Shown here piece by piece: positions 16,562 through 24,569 of a DNA stretch of 37,109 bases. This stretch comes from JAYZAP01 sp964645285 (GTDB lineage Bacteria; Pseudomonadota; Alphaproteobacteria; JAAXGF01): the NCBI GenBank assembly GCA_964645285.1, contig CAZYDR010000028.1, forward strand, positions 1 to 37,109. The letters run 5' to 3'. The number at the start of each line of letters is the position of its first letter. The first letter of the stretch is position 1. The notes under the pieces are model-generated. The model saw only the letters and a list, made by a program, of their open reading frames with translations, was not told the DNA's origin and ran no database searches. The translations under genes were made by a program, and so were the position numbers.

Positions 16562-17287
16562 TCAGCCCGCGGCGCGAACCGCCATGGGTTCGTCTTCCGC
16601 GCCCTCTTCCGGTTGCGGGTCACGCAGCACATAGCCCCGGCCCCATACCGTTTCGATATAGTTGTCGCCGCCGGTGGCGCCCGAGAGCTTCTTGCGCAGC
16701 TTGCATATGAAGATGTCGATGATCTTGAGTTCGGGCTCGTCCATGCCGCCGTAAAGATGGTTGAGGAACATCTCCTTGGTCAGGGTCGTGCCCTTGCGCA
16801 GGGACAGCAGTTCGAGGATGCCGTATTCCTTGCCCGTCAGATGCAGCGGCCGCCCGTTAACCTCGACCGAATGGGTATCGAGGTTGACGTTCAGCATGCC
16901 GGTGCGAATGACCGCCTCGGAGTGGCCCTTGGCGCGCCGTACGATGGCCTGGATGCGGGCCACCAGCTCGTCCTTGTCGAAGGGCTTGGTGAGATAGTCA
17001 TCGGCGCCGAAGCCGAGGCTCTTGATCTTCTTGTCCGGCTCGGTCAGGCCCGAGATAATGAGGATCGGGGTTCGCACCCGGGCGGCGCGCAGCCGGCGCA
17101 GCACCTCATAGCCGTCAATGTCGGGCAGCATGAGATCGAGAATGATGATGTCGTAATCGTAGAGGCGGCCGATTTCGAGGCCGTCCTCGCCTAGGTCCGT
17201 GGCATCGCAAACGAAGCCCTCGGAACCAAGCATCATGGTTATGCTTTTTGCTGTCGTGGTGTCGTCTTCGACCAGGAGTACGCGCAT
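16562..17287 (-). CDS. ctrA: Cell-cycle master response regulator CtrA
   Basis: A 241-residue OmpR-class response regulator that binds TTAA-type motifs and controls replication, division and motility genes in alphaproteobacteria. The receiver domain has the acidic pair EDD (7-9), phosphorylated Asp51 in IILDLMLPD and Lys101 in ADDYLTKPF. The DNA-binding domain carries the near-invariant CtrA blocks HLTGKEYGILELLSLRKGTT and GGMDEPELKIIDIFICKLR, and ETVWGRGYVLRDP. The start at MRVLLVEDD (ATG 17287) is the family start; an in-frame ATG eight codons upstream is less likely. The C-terminus ends AVRAAG, whereas Caulobacter CtrA ends in two alanines recognised for ClpXP proteolysis. Its upstream region has a GANTC site and several TTAA half-sites. 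Confidence 0.97.
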   Translation of the reverse strand: MRVLLVEDDTTTAKSITMMLGSEGFVCDATDLGEDGLEIGRLYDYDIIILDLMLPDIDGYEVLRRLRAARVRTPILIISGLTEPDKKIKSLGFGADDYLTKPFDKDELVARIQAIVRRAKGHSEAVIRTGMLNVNLDTHSVEVNGRPLHLTGKEYGILELLSLRKGTTLTKEMFLNHLYGGMDEPELKIIDIFICKLRKKLSGATGGDNYIETVWGRGYVLRDPQPEEGAEDEPMAVRAAG

Positions 17288-17400
17288 CGCCTTTGCCCCA
17301 TCTCGTTGCACGGAAATTCATTAACCTTAATTGCGATTCTTAACGGAGCTCCGTAAAGAAAAGGTTAACTCGCTTTGACATTCGGTTAATTTTTTTGCGC
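17288..17400 (-). promoter_or_regulatory. ctrA promoter region with GANTC site and TTAA half-sites
   Basis: Directly upstream of ctrA lie five TTAA sequences within about 70 bases (17321-17324, 17327-17330, 17340-17343, 17365-17368, 17386-17389) and a GATTC at 17335-17339, a CcrM (GANTC) methylation site. In Caulobacter ctrA, autoregulation through TTAA half-sites and methylation-state control through GANTC are established. The same elements here suggest comparable control. The exact TTAA-N7-TTAA spacing is not met (two sites are nine bases apart), so binding is inferred. Promoter boxes cannot be placed with confidence. Confidence 0.6.
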
Positions 17401-17577
17401 CATGGGCGACGGAAGGTTGCCGCGATTAAGGGTTGGTCAATGGTTACAGCTTAGATCATCGGGTGGTGATGAAGTTTATGTCGGGAACCAGCCGGCCTTG
17501 GATGGGGCTTTCCCGGACCAGCCACGGAAGCCCGCCCACCGCCGCCGGGCAGACGACAGGACAATCAGGAGAAAGTC

Positions 17578-17946
17578 ATGAGCGAGTGTATTTTTTGAGC
17601 GGATCGGCGGCGAGCCCGTCGTCGATGCCGCGGTCGATCTGTTTAACCGCAAAGTCCTGACCGATGATCGGGTAAGCCGCTTCTTCGACGACATCGACAT
17701 GGACGTCCAGCGCGCCAAGCAGAAGGGCTTTCTTACCATGGTGCTCGGAGCCCCAAAGACTACACCGGAAGGGACCTGCGTGAGTCACACAAGCGTCTGG
17801 TCGATGACGGGCTGAACGACTCGCATTTCGATGTGGTCGCGGTGCACCTGCAAAACACCCTCGATGAACTGAGGGTGCCCAGTCATCTGGTCAACGATGT
17901 CATGACCATGGCAGCCGGTACCCGCGACGACATTCTGAACCGCTAG
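17578..17946 (+). pseudogene. Group 1 truncated hemoglobin gene interrupted by two single-base frameshifts
   Basis: Behind AGGAG, ATG 17578 opens a frame that hits TGA after six codons. Skipping one T of the T6 run (17591-17596) yields ERIGGEPVVDAAVDLF and RVSRFFDDID. Adding one base at CCCCAAA (17751-17757) yields DYTGRDLRESHKRL and LNDSHFDVV, to a TAG at 17944-17946. The two changes cancel, giving a 122-residue group 1 truncated hemoglobin with the proximal His in ESHKRL. Such globins bind O2 or NO and can act as NO dioxygenases when reduced. The next gene, starting two bases after the stop, is a plausible reductase partner. Both lesions are in homopolymers, so assembly error, genuine decay, or less likely recoding are all possible. 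Confidence 0.8.
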
Positions 17947-17948
17947 AT

Positions 17949-18938
17949 GTGAGCGAGCTTCGCTTCAGCGGCGCGGTCTATGACTGCGAGCCGCCGGAGA
18001 CCGTGCTGGAAGCCTTGACCCGCCATGGTGTGGCCGTGCCGTTTTCCTGCCGCAACGGCATCTGCCTGACCTGCATGATGCGTTGCCGGGAAGGGGCGGT
18101 GCCCGAGCGTTCCCGGAAGGATCTCAAGGAGACTCTCAGGCACGAGGGCCATTTCCTGCCCTGTGTTTGCCGGCCCGATCAAGACCTTGAGATCGAGCTT
18201 TCCGACGCCGCCGCCATATTCGGCCGCGCCGTGGTCCAATCGGTCGAGCCCGTGGCGCCGAATATCTGCAGAGCGATTCTCGAATCGGCGACGCCGCTCT
18301 ATTACCGGGCCGGTCAATTCGTTAATTTGCGGCGTTCCGACGGCTTGGTGCGAAGCTATTCCCTGGCCAGCGTTCCCCATCTCGACGACAGCCTCGAAAT
18401 CCATGTAAAGCGCCTGCCCCGCGGTCGCATGAGCAACTGGATTTTCGACGAGATGGCGCCCGGCGACGGTCTCGACATCCAGGGACCCAATGGCGATTGC
18501 TTCTATGTTCCGGGTCGCCCCGAGACGCCGTTGCTGTTGATCGGCAATGGTTCCGGCCTAGCGCCGTTGCTCGGCATCGCCCGCGACGCCCTGGCCAGCG
18601 GCCATAAGGGCGAAATCCATCTCTATCACGGTAGCCGCCGCCCCGATGGCCTCTACCTTGACGCCGAACTGCGGGCCATGGCCGGCGATCACGTTAGTTT
18701 TTCCTACGTGTTCCACGTCTCGGGCGAAGCGGCGCGTGATTGCGACCGCGCCGGGCGCGCCGAAGCCATTGCCCTGGGTGATCACCCGGACCTCAAGGAC
18801 TGGCGCATCTACCTCTGCGGCTATCCGCCCATGGTCGCCGGCGCGCGCAAGAAAGCCTACCTGCTGGGCGCCGACCTGGCCAACATCTACGCAGATCCCT
18901 TCGAGCTTCAGGATCTGCGGGCCGAACCTCGGGACTAA
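17949..18938 (+). CDS. 2Fe-2S ferredoxin / FAD / NAD(P)H reductase, likely partner of the truncated hemoglobin
   Basis: A 329-residue electron-transfer flavoprotein. Residues 1-85 form a plant-type ferredoxin domain with Cys34, Cys39, Cys42 and Cys72. Then come an FAD domain (about 90-190, with RSYSLAS) and an NAD(P) domain (about 195-315, with GNGSGLAPLLG and YLCGYPPMV). This ferredoxin-first order is that of oxygenase reductases such as phenol hydroxylase and AscD-type proteins. The GTG start at 17949 lies two bases after the globin stop, so the pair is translationally coupled. Moving electrons from NAD(P)H to the globin heme, for NO or O2 chemistry, is the natural inference. If the globin is really broken, this gene has lost its partner or serves another acceptor. 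Confidence 0.9.
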   Translation: MSELRFSGAVYDCEPPETVLEALTRHGVAVPFSCRNGICLTCMMRCREGAVPERSRKDLKETLRHEGHFLPCVCRPDQDLEIELSDAAAIFGRAVVQSVEPVAPNICRAILESATPLYYRAGQFVNLRRSDGLVRSYSLASVPHLDDSLEIHVKRLPRGRMSNWIFDEMAPGDGLDIQGPNGDCFYVPGRPETPLLLIGNGSGLAPLLGIARDALASGHKGEIHLYHGSRRPDGLYLDAELRAMAGDHVSFSYVFHVSGEAARDCDRAGRAEAIALGDHPDLKDWRIYLCGYPPMVAGARKKAYLLGADLANIYADPFELQDLRAEPRD

Positions 18939-21298
18939 ATCCGCCCCAGCGCCGCCAGCACGCGCTCCGGTGTCATGGGGATGTCGAGCCAGACGCCCGT
19001 GGCGTTGTAGACCGCTTGCGAAATCGCCGGGATCGGCGCCGCGATGGGGGCTTCGCCCGCTCCCCTGGCGCCGTAGGGGCCGGCGGGATCGTAGGAATCG
19101 CCGAACAGCACGCGGGCCCGGCTCGGGAAGTCGGCGGCGCGCAGGACCTTGTAGTCGAGAAAGCCGTCGTTGATGATCGCCCCGGTCTCGTCGTCGAAAG
19201 CCAGACCCTCGTGGATGGCGAAGCCGGCGCCGCCGATGGCGCCGCCGATAACCTGGTTGGCCAGCACCGGCGGATTGACGACGGTGCCGCTGTCCTGGGC
19301 CGCGATATAGTCCAGCAACCTGATCTCCCCGGTTTCGATATCGACTTCAAGATCGACGAAATGGGCGGCGAAGTGCCTGGCGAAGGTGGTCGAGGGCGGC
19401 AGCACATGGCAGGTTCGGCCGGTGATCGTCGACAGCGGACCGAACGCATCCGACCGGTTGACGTGCAGCACCTCTTCGACGGTAGCCCGCAGATTTTTTC
19501 CTTGTGTCGGGCTCTTGAACACGACCTCACCGTCCCTGACGTCGAGGTCATCGGGGTCCGCGTCGAAAATCTCGCGGGCCGCGACCGCGAGAAGTTGTTG
19601 CTTGGCGTCGATGGCCGCCGACCAGGTGGCGAAACCCATCCGGTACATGGTGTTGCTGGCGATCGAGCCATGGCTCCAGGGGCAGGAATCCGTATCGCCG
19701 GTCTCGATCTCGATCCGCTCGAAGGGAATCCCAAGAGCCTCGGCGGCGACCTGGGTCTGGGTCGTCTCGCTGCCCTGGCCCTGGCGTCCGACGGCGCAAA
19801 AGACCTTGGCGCTGCCGTCCGGATTGATGCGCACGATGGCGGCCATGTTGCCGTCGAGCTCGACGCCGCAACAGTGAATGCCGGTGCCGACGCCGACGGC
19901 GCGGCGTATCGGGCCGTCGACGCTGTAGGGCTTGCCCCAGCCGAGCCACTTGTCCTTCCAGCCGAAGGCCTCGGCGCCGTCACGCAGGATTTGCGCCGTC
20001 GATCCGCTGGACAGATGGAACGGCTCGGGCCAGCGCTCACGCATGTCGTCCGGGATATTCGCCCGCCAGCCCCCGAGGTCCGCCTTCATCGCCTCGGCGA
20101 TCTGGGGAATGTTCTTGCCTTTGATGTGACGCAGCGCGTCGCCCGGTGCGATCTGGTTGTTGAGGCGGAATTTCACGGGATCAATGCCGAGTTTTGCCGC
20201 CGCCATGTCGCACAGCCGCTCGACGGCGCTGCTCAAGGTGACATCGCCAACGCCTCTCATGCAGCCGGCGGTGACCAGGTTGGTCGATACGCCCTGGACG
20301 AAGCAACGGCCGTTTTCGGTCCGGCCCCAGTTGTCGAGGGCAAAAAAACCAACGCTATCCTTGAAGCCATAGCCGCCGTTGTCGATCACATGGCGGACGT
20401 CGATGAAGCTGATGCGGCCGTCTTCGGTGACGCCGATGCGGCCCGTAGCGTGCTCTTTGTGGCGGCGCTTGACGGTGGCGAAGCACTCGGCGTTATCGAG
20501 CTCGATCTTGACCGCCCGGCCGACCTTCCTGGCCAGCAGCGCCGTGATCATCATGAAGTTGTTGCTCCACCACTGGCCGAGGGAGCTTCCCGTCGGTCCC
20601 GAGATGACGCGAATCCGGCTTTGCGGCAGGTCGAGCGCCTGGGCGAGCCCGCTCTGCAATTCCGAAGGGGTCTGCGACGACGTTCGCACCGTCACGCTGC
20701 CGGCGTCCCATTCGGCGACGCAGGCGTTGCGCCCGATGGGCGCCATCTGCTGGCTGGCGAAATCGACCTCGCATTCGATGACGTGATCCGCCTGCCGCTC
20801 GCCTTCACTGATGTCGCCCCATTCCACTACGTAAGGCTCGCGCGCATTGCCGTCTTCATGAATTTGTGGCGCGCCCGGCGTCAGCGCCTGCTCGGCGTCG
20901 AGTACCGCCGGCAGCAATTCGTAGTCGATCTCGATCAACTCAAGCGCGACCTCGGCGATAGCCTCGGTCTCCGCCGCCACCGCCGCCACCTCGTCGCCGG
21001 CAAAGCGGGCGACGCCATCCAACGCCGCGCCCCGATAGTTGAGCCAGCAGCCGTCCCACACGGTGCCGGGGGTGTCGCCAGGCAGCAGCACGCCGAGCAC
21101 GCCGGGTAGTGACTCGGCCCGGCTGGCGTCGATCCGCTTGATGCGGGCATGGGCGTGCGGGCTTCTGAGTATCTTGCCGTGGGCCATGCCGAGAACCGCC
21201 AGATCGACGGCGAATTCGAGGTTGCCGGTAACCTTCTCGACTCCGTCCTTTACCGGCACCGGCTTGCCGACGATGGTGAATTCACTGTCAGTCGTCAT
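18935..21298 (-). CDS. Xanthine dehydrogenase family protein, molybdopterin-binding (large) subunit
   Basis: A 787-residue molybdenum hydroxylase large subunit, beginning with the standard GKPVPVKDGVEKVTG and FAVDLAVLGMAHGKILRSPHAHARI. It has the Mo-cofactor blocks around GQGSETTQTQ and the C-terminal GARGAGEAP, with the catalytic Glu at about 749. The family hydroxylates N-heterocycles, aldehydes or similar carbon centres using water. The CO-dehydrogenase active-site loop (VAYRCSFR) is not seen; the corresponding area reads TAGCMRGVGDVT, so it is not CoxL. Its start overlaps the end of the 2Fe-2S subunit gene by 11 bases, and its stop overlaps the stop of the convergent reductase by four. 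Substrate unknown. Confidence 0.93.
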   Translation of the reverse strand: MTTDSEFTIVGKPVPVKDGVEKVTGNLEFAVDLAVLGMAHGKILRSPHAHARIKRIDASRAESLPGVLGVLLPGDTPGTVWDGCWLNYRGAALDGVARFAGDEVAAVAAETEAIAEVALELIEIDYELLPAVLDAEQALTPGAPQIHEDGNAREPYVVEWGDISEGERQADHVIECEVDFASQQMAPIGRNACVAEWDAGSVTVRTSSQTPSELQSGLAQALDLPQSRIRVISGPTGSSLGQWWSNNFMMITALLARKVGRAVKIELDNAECFATVKRRHKEHATGRIGVTEDGRISFIDVRHVIDNGGYGFKDSVGFFALDNWGRTENGRCFVQGVSTNLVTAGCMRGVGDVTLSSAVERLCDMAAAKLGIDPVKFRLNNQIAPGDALRHIKGKNIPQIAEAMKADLGGWRANIPDDMRERWPEPFHLSSGSTAQILRDGAEAFGWKDKWLGWGKPYSVDGPIRRAVGVGTGIHCCGVELDGNMAAIVRINPDGSAKVFCAVGRQGQGSETTQTQVAAEALGIPFERIEIETGDTDSCPWSHGSIASNTMYRMGFATWSAAIDAKQQLLAVAAREIFDADPDDLDVRDGEVVFKSPTQGKNLRATVEEVLHVNRSDAFGPLSTITGRTCHVLPPSTTFARHFAAHFVDLEVDIETGEIRLLDYIAAQDSGTVVNPPVLANQVIGGAIGGAGFAIHEGLAFDDETGAIINDGFLDYKVLRAADFPSRARVLFGDSYDPAGPYGARGAGEAPIAAPIPAISQAVYNATGVWLDIPMTPERVLAALGRI

Positions 21299-21761
21299 GT
21301 TCTCCTCGCAGCTTGCGCGCCGCGTTCAACACGGCCTTGATGATGTAGGGGTAGGCGCCGCAGCGGCAGATGTTGCCGCTGACCGCCTGCGCCGCCTCGC
21401 GCTCCGTCGGGTCGGGGTTGCGCTCAAGCAAGGCCTTGGTGGCCATGATGAAGCCCGGTGTGCAGAAGCCGCATTGGAACCCCTGTTCGTCGATGAACGC
21501 CTGTTGAATGGGATGGAGATCATCGGCCGTGCCGAGGCCCTCGATCGTCGTTATCTCACGGCCTTCGGCCTGCATGGCCAGGACCAGGCACGCCGTCACC
21601 GGCTCGCCGTCCATGATGACCGTGCAGGAGCCGCATTCGCCTTCGCCGCAAGAGACCCGTACGCCCATCAGCCCGAGCTTGTCGCGCAGGATGTCGGACA
21701 GCCGCTCATGGGATGCGATGTCGAGGTCATGGCTCCGGCCGTTCACGGTCAGTGTAATCAT
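21288..21761 (-). CDS. (2Fe-2S)-binding small subunit of the molybdenum hydroxylase
   Basis: A 157-residue two-cluster iron-sulfur subunit. The N-terminal ferredoxin-like domain holds Cys38, Cys43, Cys46 and Cys58 (SCGEGECGSCTV and TAC). The C-terminal helical domain holds Cys97, Cys100, Cys132 and Cys134 (QCGFCTPGF and ICRCGAY). All eight ligands are present. It passes electrons from the Mo site to the FAD subunit. ATG 21761 has GGAGG upstream and overlaps the TGA of the FAD subunit in an ATGA junction; the longer in-frame reading to 21824 lies inside that gene. The gene order FAD, Fe-S, Mo is the classical coxMSL-like order. Confidence 0.95.
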   Translation of the reverse strand: MITLTVNGRSHDLDIASHERLSDILRDKLGLMGVRVSCGEGECGSCTVIMDGEPVTACLVLAMQAEGREITTIEGLGTADDLHPIQQAFIDEQGFQCGFCTPGFIMATKALLERNPDPTEREAAQAVSGNICRCGAYPYIIKAVLNAARKLRGEHDD

Positions 21762-22639
21762 GTGGTCGCGCCTCCGAGCTGGGCGATACAGTCGCCGGCC
21801 GCGCGCCGGGTAAGCACGTCGCACATCTCCCGGCGGTAGGCGCCGCTGGCGCGAATGTCGCTGATCGGTTTGCTGTCGGCGGCGGCTAGGCGCCCGGCTT
21901 CAGCGACAACGTCGTCATTCACCGCGCCAAGGCTTATGCCCTGAAGCACGGCTTCGGCGGCGCGGGAGCGAAGCGGGACGGGGGCCACGGCGCAGAGCAC
22001 GACGCGCGCCTCGGTTATCACGCCGTCGTCGGCCGTGAGTGCTACCGCTGAACCGGCAAGCGCGATGTCGACCACCGTGCGGGCCACTCTGCGGTATGAC
22101 GCCACGCGGCGACCGGCGGCCGGCGGCACGGTGACCGCCAGCAGCATTTCGTCATCGATGAGAGCGGTCTCGTTGACGCCCTGGAAGAAGTCCTCAAGGG
22201 CCAATTCCCGCTCGCCGGCCGGGCCGAGGACGCGGGCCCGTGCCTCCAGGGCCATCAGAACCGGTGGCAGGTCCGCCGACGGCGCGGCATGGCAGAGGTT
22301 GCCGCCGATTGTCGCGATGGTTCGCGTTTGCGGCGTGCACATGAGCCGGACGGCCGCCGCCAGCGCCTGCATCTCGGGATCGCCGTTCACCGATTGCTCA
22401 AGGCTGTCGACGCTCGCCAGGGCGCCGATGTGAATGCCGTACTCATCCGTCTCGATAGCCTTGGCGTCGTCGAGGAATGTCAGGTCGATGCAGTGATCAA
22501 TTTCGGCGTTGCCCCGTTGCCACGACAGCATCAAGTCGGTGCCGCCGGCCCAGAATCGGGCCGCCGCGCCGAAGCGCGCTTTCACATCGACCGCTTCCGC
22601 CGCCGAGTTGGGCCGGTGATAGGTGAAGGGCGCTCTCAT
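21758..22639 (-). CDS. FAD-binding medium subunit of the molybdenum hydroxylase
   Basis: A 293-residue CoxM/CutM-type subunit starting MRAPFTYHRPNSAAEAV. Its FAD-binding motifs are AGGTDLM (31-37) and TIGGNLCHAAPSAD (110-123), and the C-terminal CO-dehydrogenase flavoprotein domain (PISDIRASGAYRREM) is complete. It transfers electrons from the Fe-S subunit to an external acceptor. The frame is open further upstream, but that part runs antisense-like through the lyase gene; ATG 22639, five bases after the lyase stop, is the natural start. Four-base overlap with the small-subunit gene. Confidence 0.93.
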   Translation of the reverse strand: MRAPFTYHRPNSAAEAVDVKARFGAAARFWAGGTDLMLSWQRGNAEIDHCIDLTFLDDAKAIETDEYGIHIGALASVDSLEQSVNGDPEMQALAAAVRLMCTPQTRTIATIGGNLCHAAPSADLPPVLMALEARARVLGPAGERELALEDFFQGVNETALIDDEMLLAVTVPPAAGRRVASYRRVARTVVDIALAGSAVALTADDGVITEARVVLCAVAPVPLRSRAAEAVLQGISLGAVNDDVVAEAGRLAAADSKPISDIRASGAYRREMCDVLTRRAAGDCIAQLGGATT

Positions 22640-22644
22640 TTCGC

Positions 22645-23514
22645 CTACCCGCCCTGGTCTTCGCCGATGCGCTCGGCGATGGCGACGATGCGGTACATGG
22701 AACGCAGCACCGGCTTTTCGATCAGTTTGTTGTCGATGACCACCAGGCCGCTGTCGCCGTCCTCGAAGGCGGCGATGATGCGCCGGGCCCGGGCGATGGT
22801 CTCGGCATCGGGGGTGAAGTGGCGGTTGATGACCGGGATCTGCTTGGGGTGGATGGCGCCCTTGCCGGTCATGCCGAGGGCGGCGGAGGCCCGCGCCTCG
22901 GCCTCCAAACCGTCCATGTCGTCGAGGTCGAGGAAGGGTACGTCGATGAGGTCGAGGCTGGCGCTGGCCGCCGCGTGGACCACTTTCGAGCGGGCGTAAA
23001 GCAGGGCGTCCCAATAGGGCTCGACGCGAAGGTCGGCCGCCATGTCGACGCCGCCGAACAGCAGCGAGTCTATGCGGTTGCTGGCCCGGGCGATCTCGTG
23101 GCAGGCATTGAACCCTTCGTTGGTCTCGATGATGACGTGAAGACGAATGGTGCTGTGAGGGCCGCTGAGCAACTCGTCGATCAGCAATACTTCGTCGGCC
23201 GACTTGACCTTGGGCAGCATCAAGGCCGGCGGCGGCGCGTCGCTTTCGATGATGGCCAGCAAATCGGCGAGGCCGTCGGCGCCGCGCGGGCTGTTGATGC
23301 GGACGATGGGTTCGACCCCGGGGGTCTCGGGGCGCCCGGCGAACAGCGCCAGGGTCTTGGCCCGCGCCTCGTCCTTGTGCTGGGGCGCGATGGCGTCCTC
23401 GAGATCGACACAGACGATGTCGGCGCCGGCCTTAAGTGCCTTGGCGAACATCTCCGGCTGGGTGCCCGGCGCGAAGATCAGACTGCGGCGCGGCTGGTAG
23501 GTTGTCTCGGCCAT
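22645..23514 (-). CDS. HpcH/HpaI aldolase / citrate lyase beta-like (CitE-like) CoA-ester lyase
   Basis: A 289-residue CitE-superfamily TIM-barrel protein. It has RRSLIFAPGTQPEMF, VDLEDAI (Glu39), VRINSPRG (Arg72), IIETNEGF (Glu130) and FGGVDMAADL (Asp157), i.e. the Arg and metal-binding acidic residues of malyl-CoA, citramalyl-CoA and beta-methylmalyl-CoA lyases. GKGAIHPKQI near 215-225 is also typical. It would cleave or form a C-C bond in an acyl-CoA, or hydrolyse malyl-CoA. No citrate lyase alpha or gamma subunits are near, so it is a stand-alone CoA enzyme. It sits between a ketopantoate-reductase-like gene and the molybdenum hydroxylase genes in one minus-strand operon. Confidence 0.9.
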   Translation of the reverse strand: MAETTYQPRRSLIFAPGTQPEMFAKALKAGADIVCVDLEDAIAPQHKDEARAKTLALFAGRPETPGVEPIVRINSPRGADGLADLLAIIESDAPPPALMLPKVKSADEVLLIDELLSGPHSTIRLHVIIETNEGFNACHEIARASNRIDSLLFGGVDMAADLRVEPYWDALLYARSKVVHAAASASLDLIDVPFLDLDDMDGLEAEARASAALGMTGKGAIHPKQIPVINRHFTPDAETIARARRIIAAFEDGDSGLVVIDNKLIEKPVLRSMYRIVAIAERIGEDQGG

Positions 23515-23594
23515 GGTGTCCTCGTTGTCTTAGCACCGAACCATGCCACGACAGCCGGCAGGTGGCACGCGGAACTTGGTCGTTGGCGCCGGGT

Positions 23595-24569
23595 CTAATA
23601 AACCCCGGCGACTCGGGCGCGCTGCTGGATCAGGGCCAGCACCGTATCGATGGTCGGTGACGTGATCCCGGTGAGGCGGGCGAACTCCTGAACCGACGTC
23701 AGCAGGGCGTCGATTTCCATGGCCCGGCCCTTCTCCAGGTCCTGGAGCATGGAGGTCTTGTGTGGGCCCACGGCGGCGGCGCCATCAAGACGCTTCTCCA
23801 CGTCGATGTTGAATTTGACACCCAGCGCCTCGCCCACCGCCTGGGCCTCGACCATCATGGCCCGCGATACCGCCCGGGTGCCGGGGTCGGTGGCGACCTC
23901 GTCGAGCATGGCGTGGGTCAGGGCGCTGATTGGGTTGAAGCACAGGTTGCCCCACAGCTTGATCCAAATCTCATCACGGATGCGCGGCCGCACCGGCGCC
24001 TTGAGGCCGGCGGCGATCATTACCTCGCTGAGCCGAACCGCTCGTTCGCTGCGCTCGCCGTTGGGCTCGCCCAGGCTGAAGCGGTTGCCCTCAACATGCT
24101 GGATGACGCCGGGCGCCGGCATGTCGCAGGCCGGATAGACGATGCAGCCAAGCACTCGCTCGGGGCCGATACGCTCCCACTGGACGCCGCCGGGATCGAC
24201 GCTCGCCAGGCGATGATCCCGCCACGGCCCTTCGAGCCCATGAAAGTACCACCAGGGTATGCCGTTGACCGCCGTCACCACCGTGGTGTCCGGGCCGAGC
24301 AGGGGCTGCATGGTCTCGACGATGCCCGGTACCGAGTGGGCCTTGAGGGTGATGATGACATAATCCTGGGGTCCGGCCTCGGCCGGGTCGCTGCGGCAAT
24401 TGGGGTGGCTGATGCGCTCCTCGCCGCCGATCAGCAGCTTGAGGCCGTCCCGCCGCATGGCCTTCAGGTGTGGCCCGCGGGCGATCAGAGTGACGTCGAT
24501 ATCCGAAGCCGCCAACTCGGCCCCGAGATAGCCGCCGATGGCGCCGGCCCCGAAGATGCAGACGCGCAT
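23595..24569 (-). CDS. Ketopantoate reductase family protein (2-dehydropantoate 2-reductase-like)
   Basis: A 324-residue NADPH-dependent reductase fold. The Rossmann motif GAGAIGGYLG (7-16), the catalytic Lys204 and Asn208 in IKLWGNLCFNP, and the helix TSMLQDLEKGRAMEID match PanE-type proteins. Many members in catabolic operons are not pantoate enzymes and act on other 2-oxoacids, which is my guess here: the operon is catabolic and no pantothenate gene is nearby. Its ATG shares one base with the TGA of the upstream CoA ligase (tgATG), so translation is coupled. An 80-base gap precedes the CitE-like gene. Confidence 0.88.
   Translation of the reverse strand: MRVCIFGAGAIGGYLGAELAASDIDVTLIARGPHLKAMRRDGLKLLIGGEERISHPNCRSDPAEAGPQDYVIITLKAHSVPGIVETMQPLLGPDTTVVTAVNGIPWWYFHGLEGPWRDHRLASVDPGGVQWERIGPERVLGCIVYPACDMPAPGVIQHVEGNRFSLGEPNGERSERAVRLSEVMIAAGLKAPVRPRIRDEIWIKLWGNLCFNPISALTHAMLDEVATDPGTRAVSRAMMVEAQAVGEALGVKFNIDVEKRLDGAAAVGPHKTSMLQDLEKGRAMEIDALLTSVQEFARLTGITSPTIDTVLALIQQRARVAGVY

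Noticed and set aside
17375..17380. TTGACA as a -35 box for the globin gene
   Set aside because: No acceptable -10 sequence lies at 16-18 bases, and the site sits within the ctrA control region, so the match may be chance.
17433..17660. 75-codon frame overlapping the globin start
   Set aside because: It has no recognisable motif, and its second part is the out-of-frame reading of the globin sequence.
19016..21109. A 697-codon open frame antisense to the molybdopterin subunit
   Set aside because: It is the mirror of a GC-rich gene with strong third-position bias. Its translation is Gly/Ala/Val/His/Arg-rich without recognisable motifs, while the opposite strand has a complete xanthine dehydrogenase family protein.
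22640..23014. N-terminal extension of the FAD-binding subunit
   Set aside because: The 125 extra residues are Arg/His/Pro-rich out-of-frame reading of the CitE-like gene. MRAPFTYHRP is the family start.
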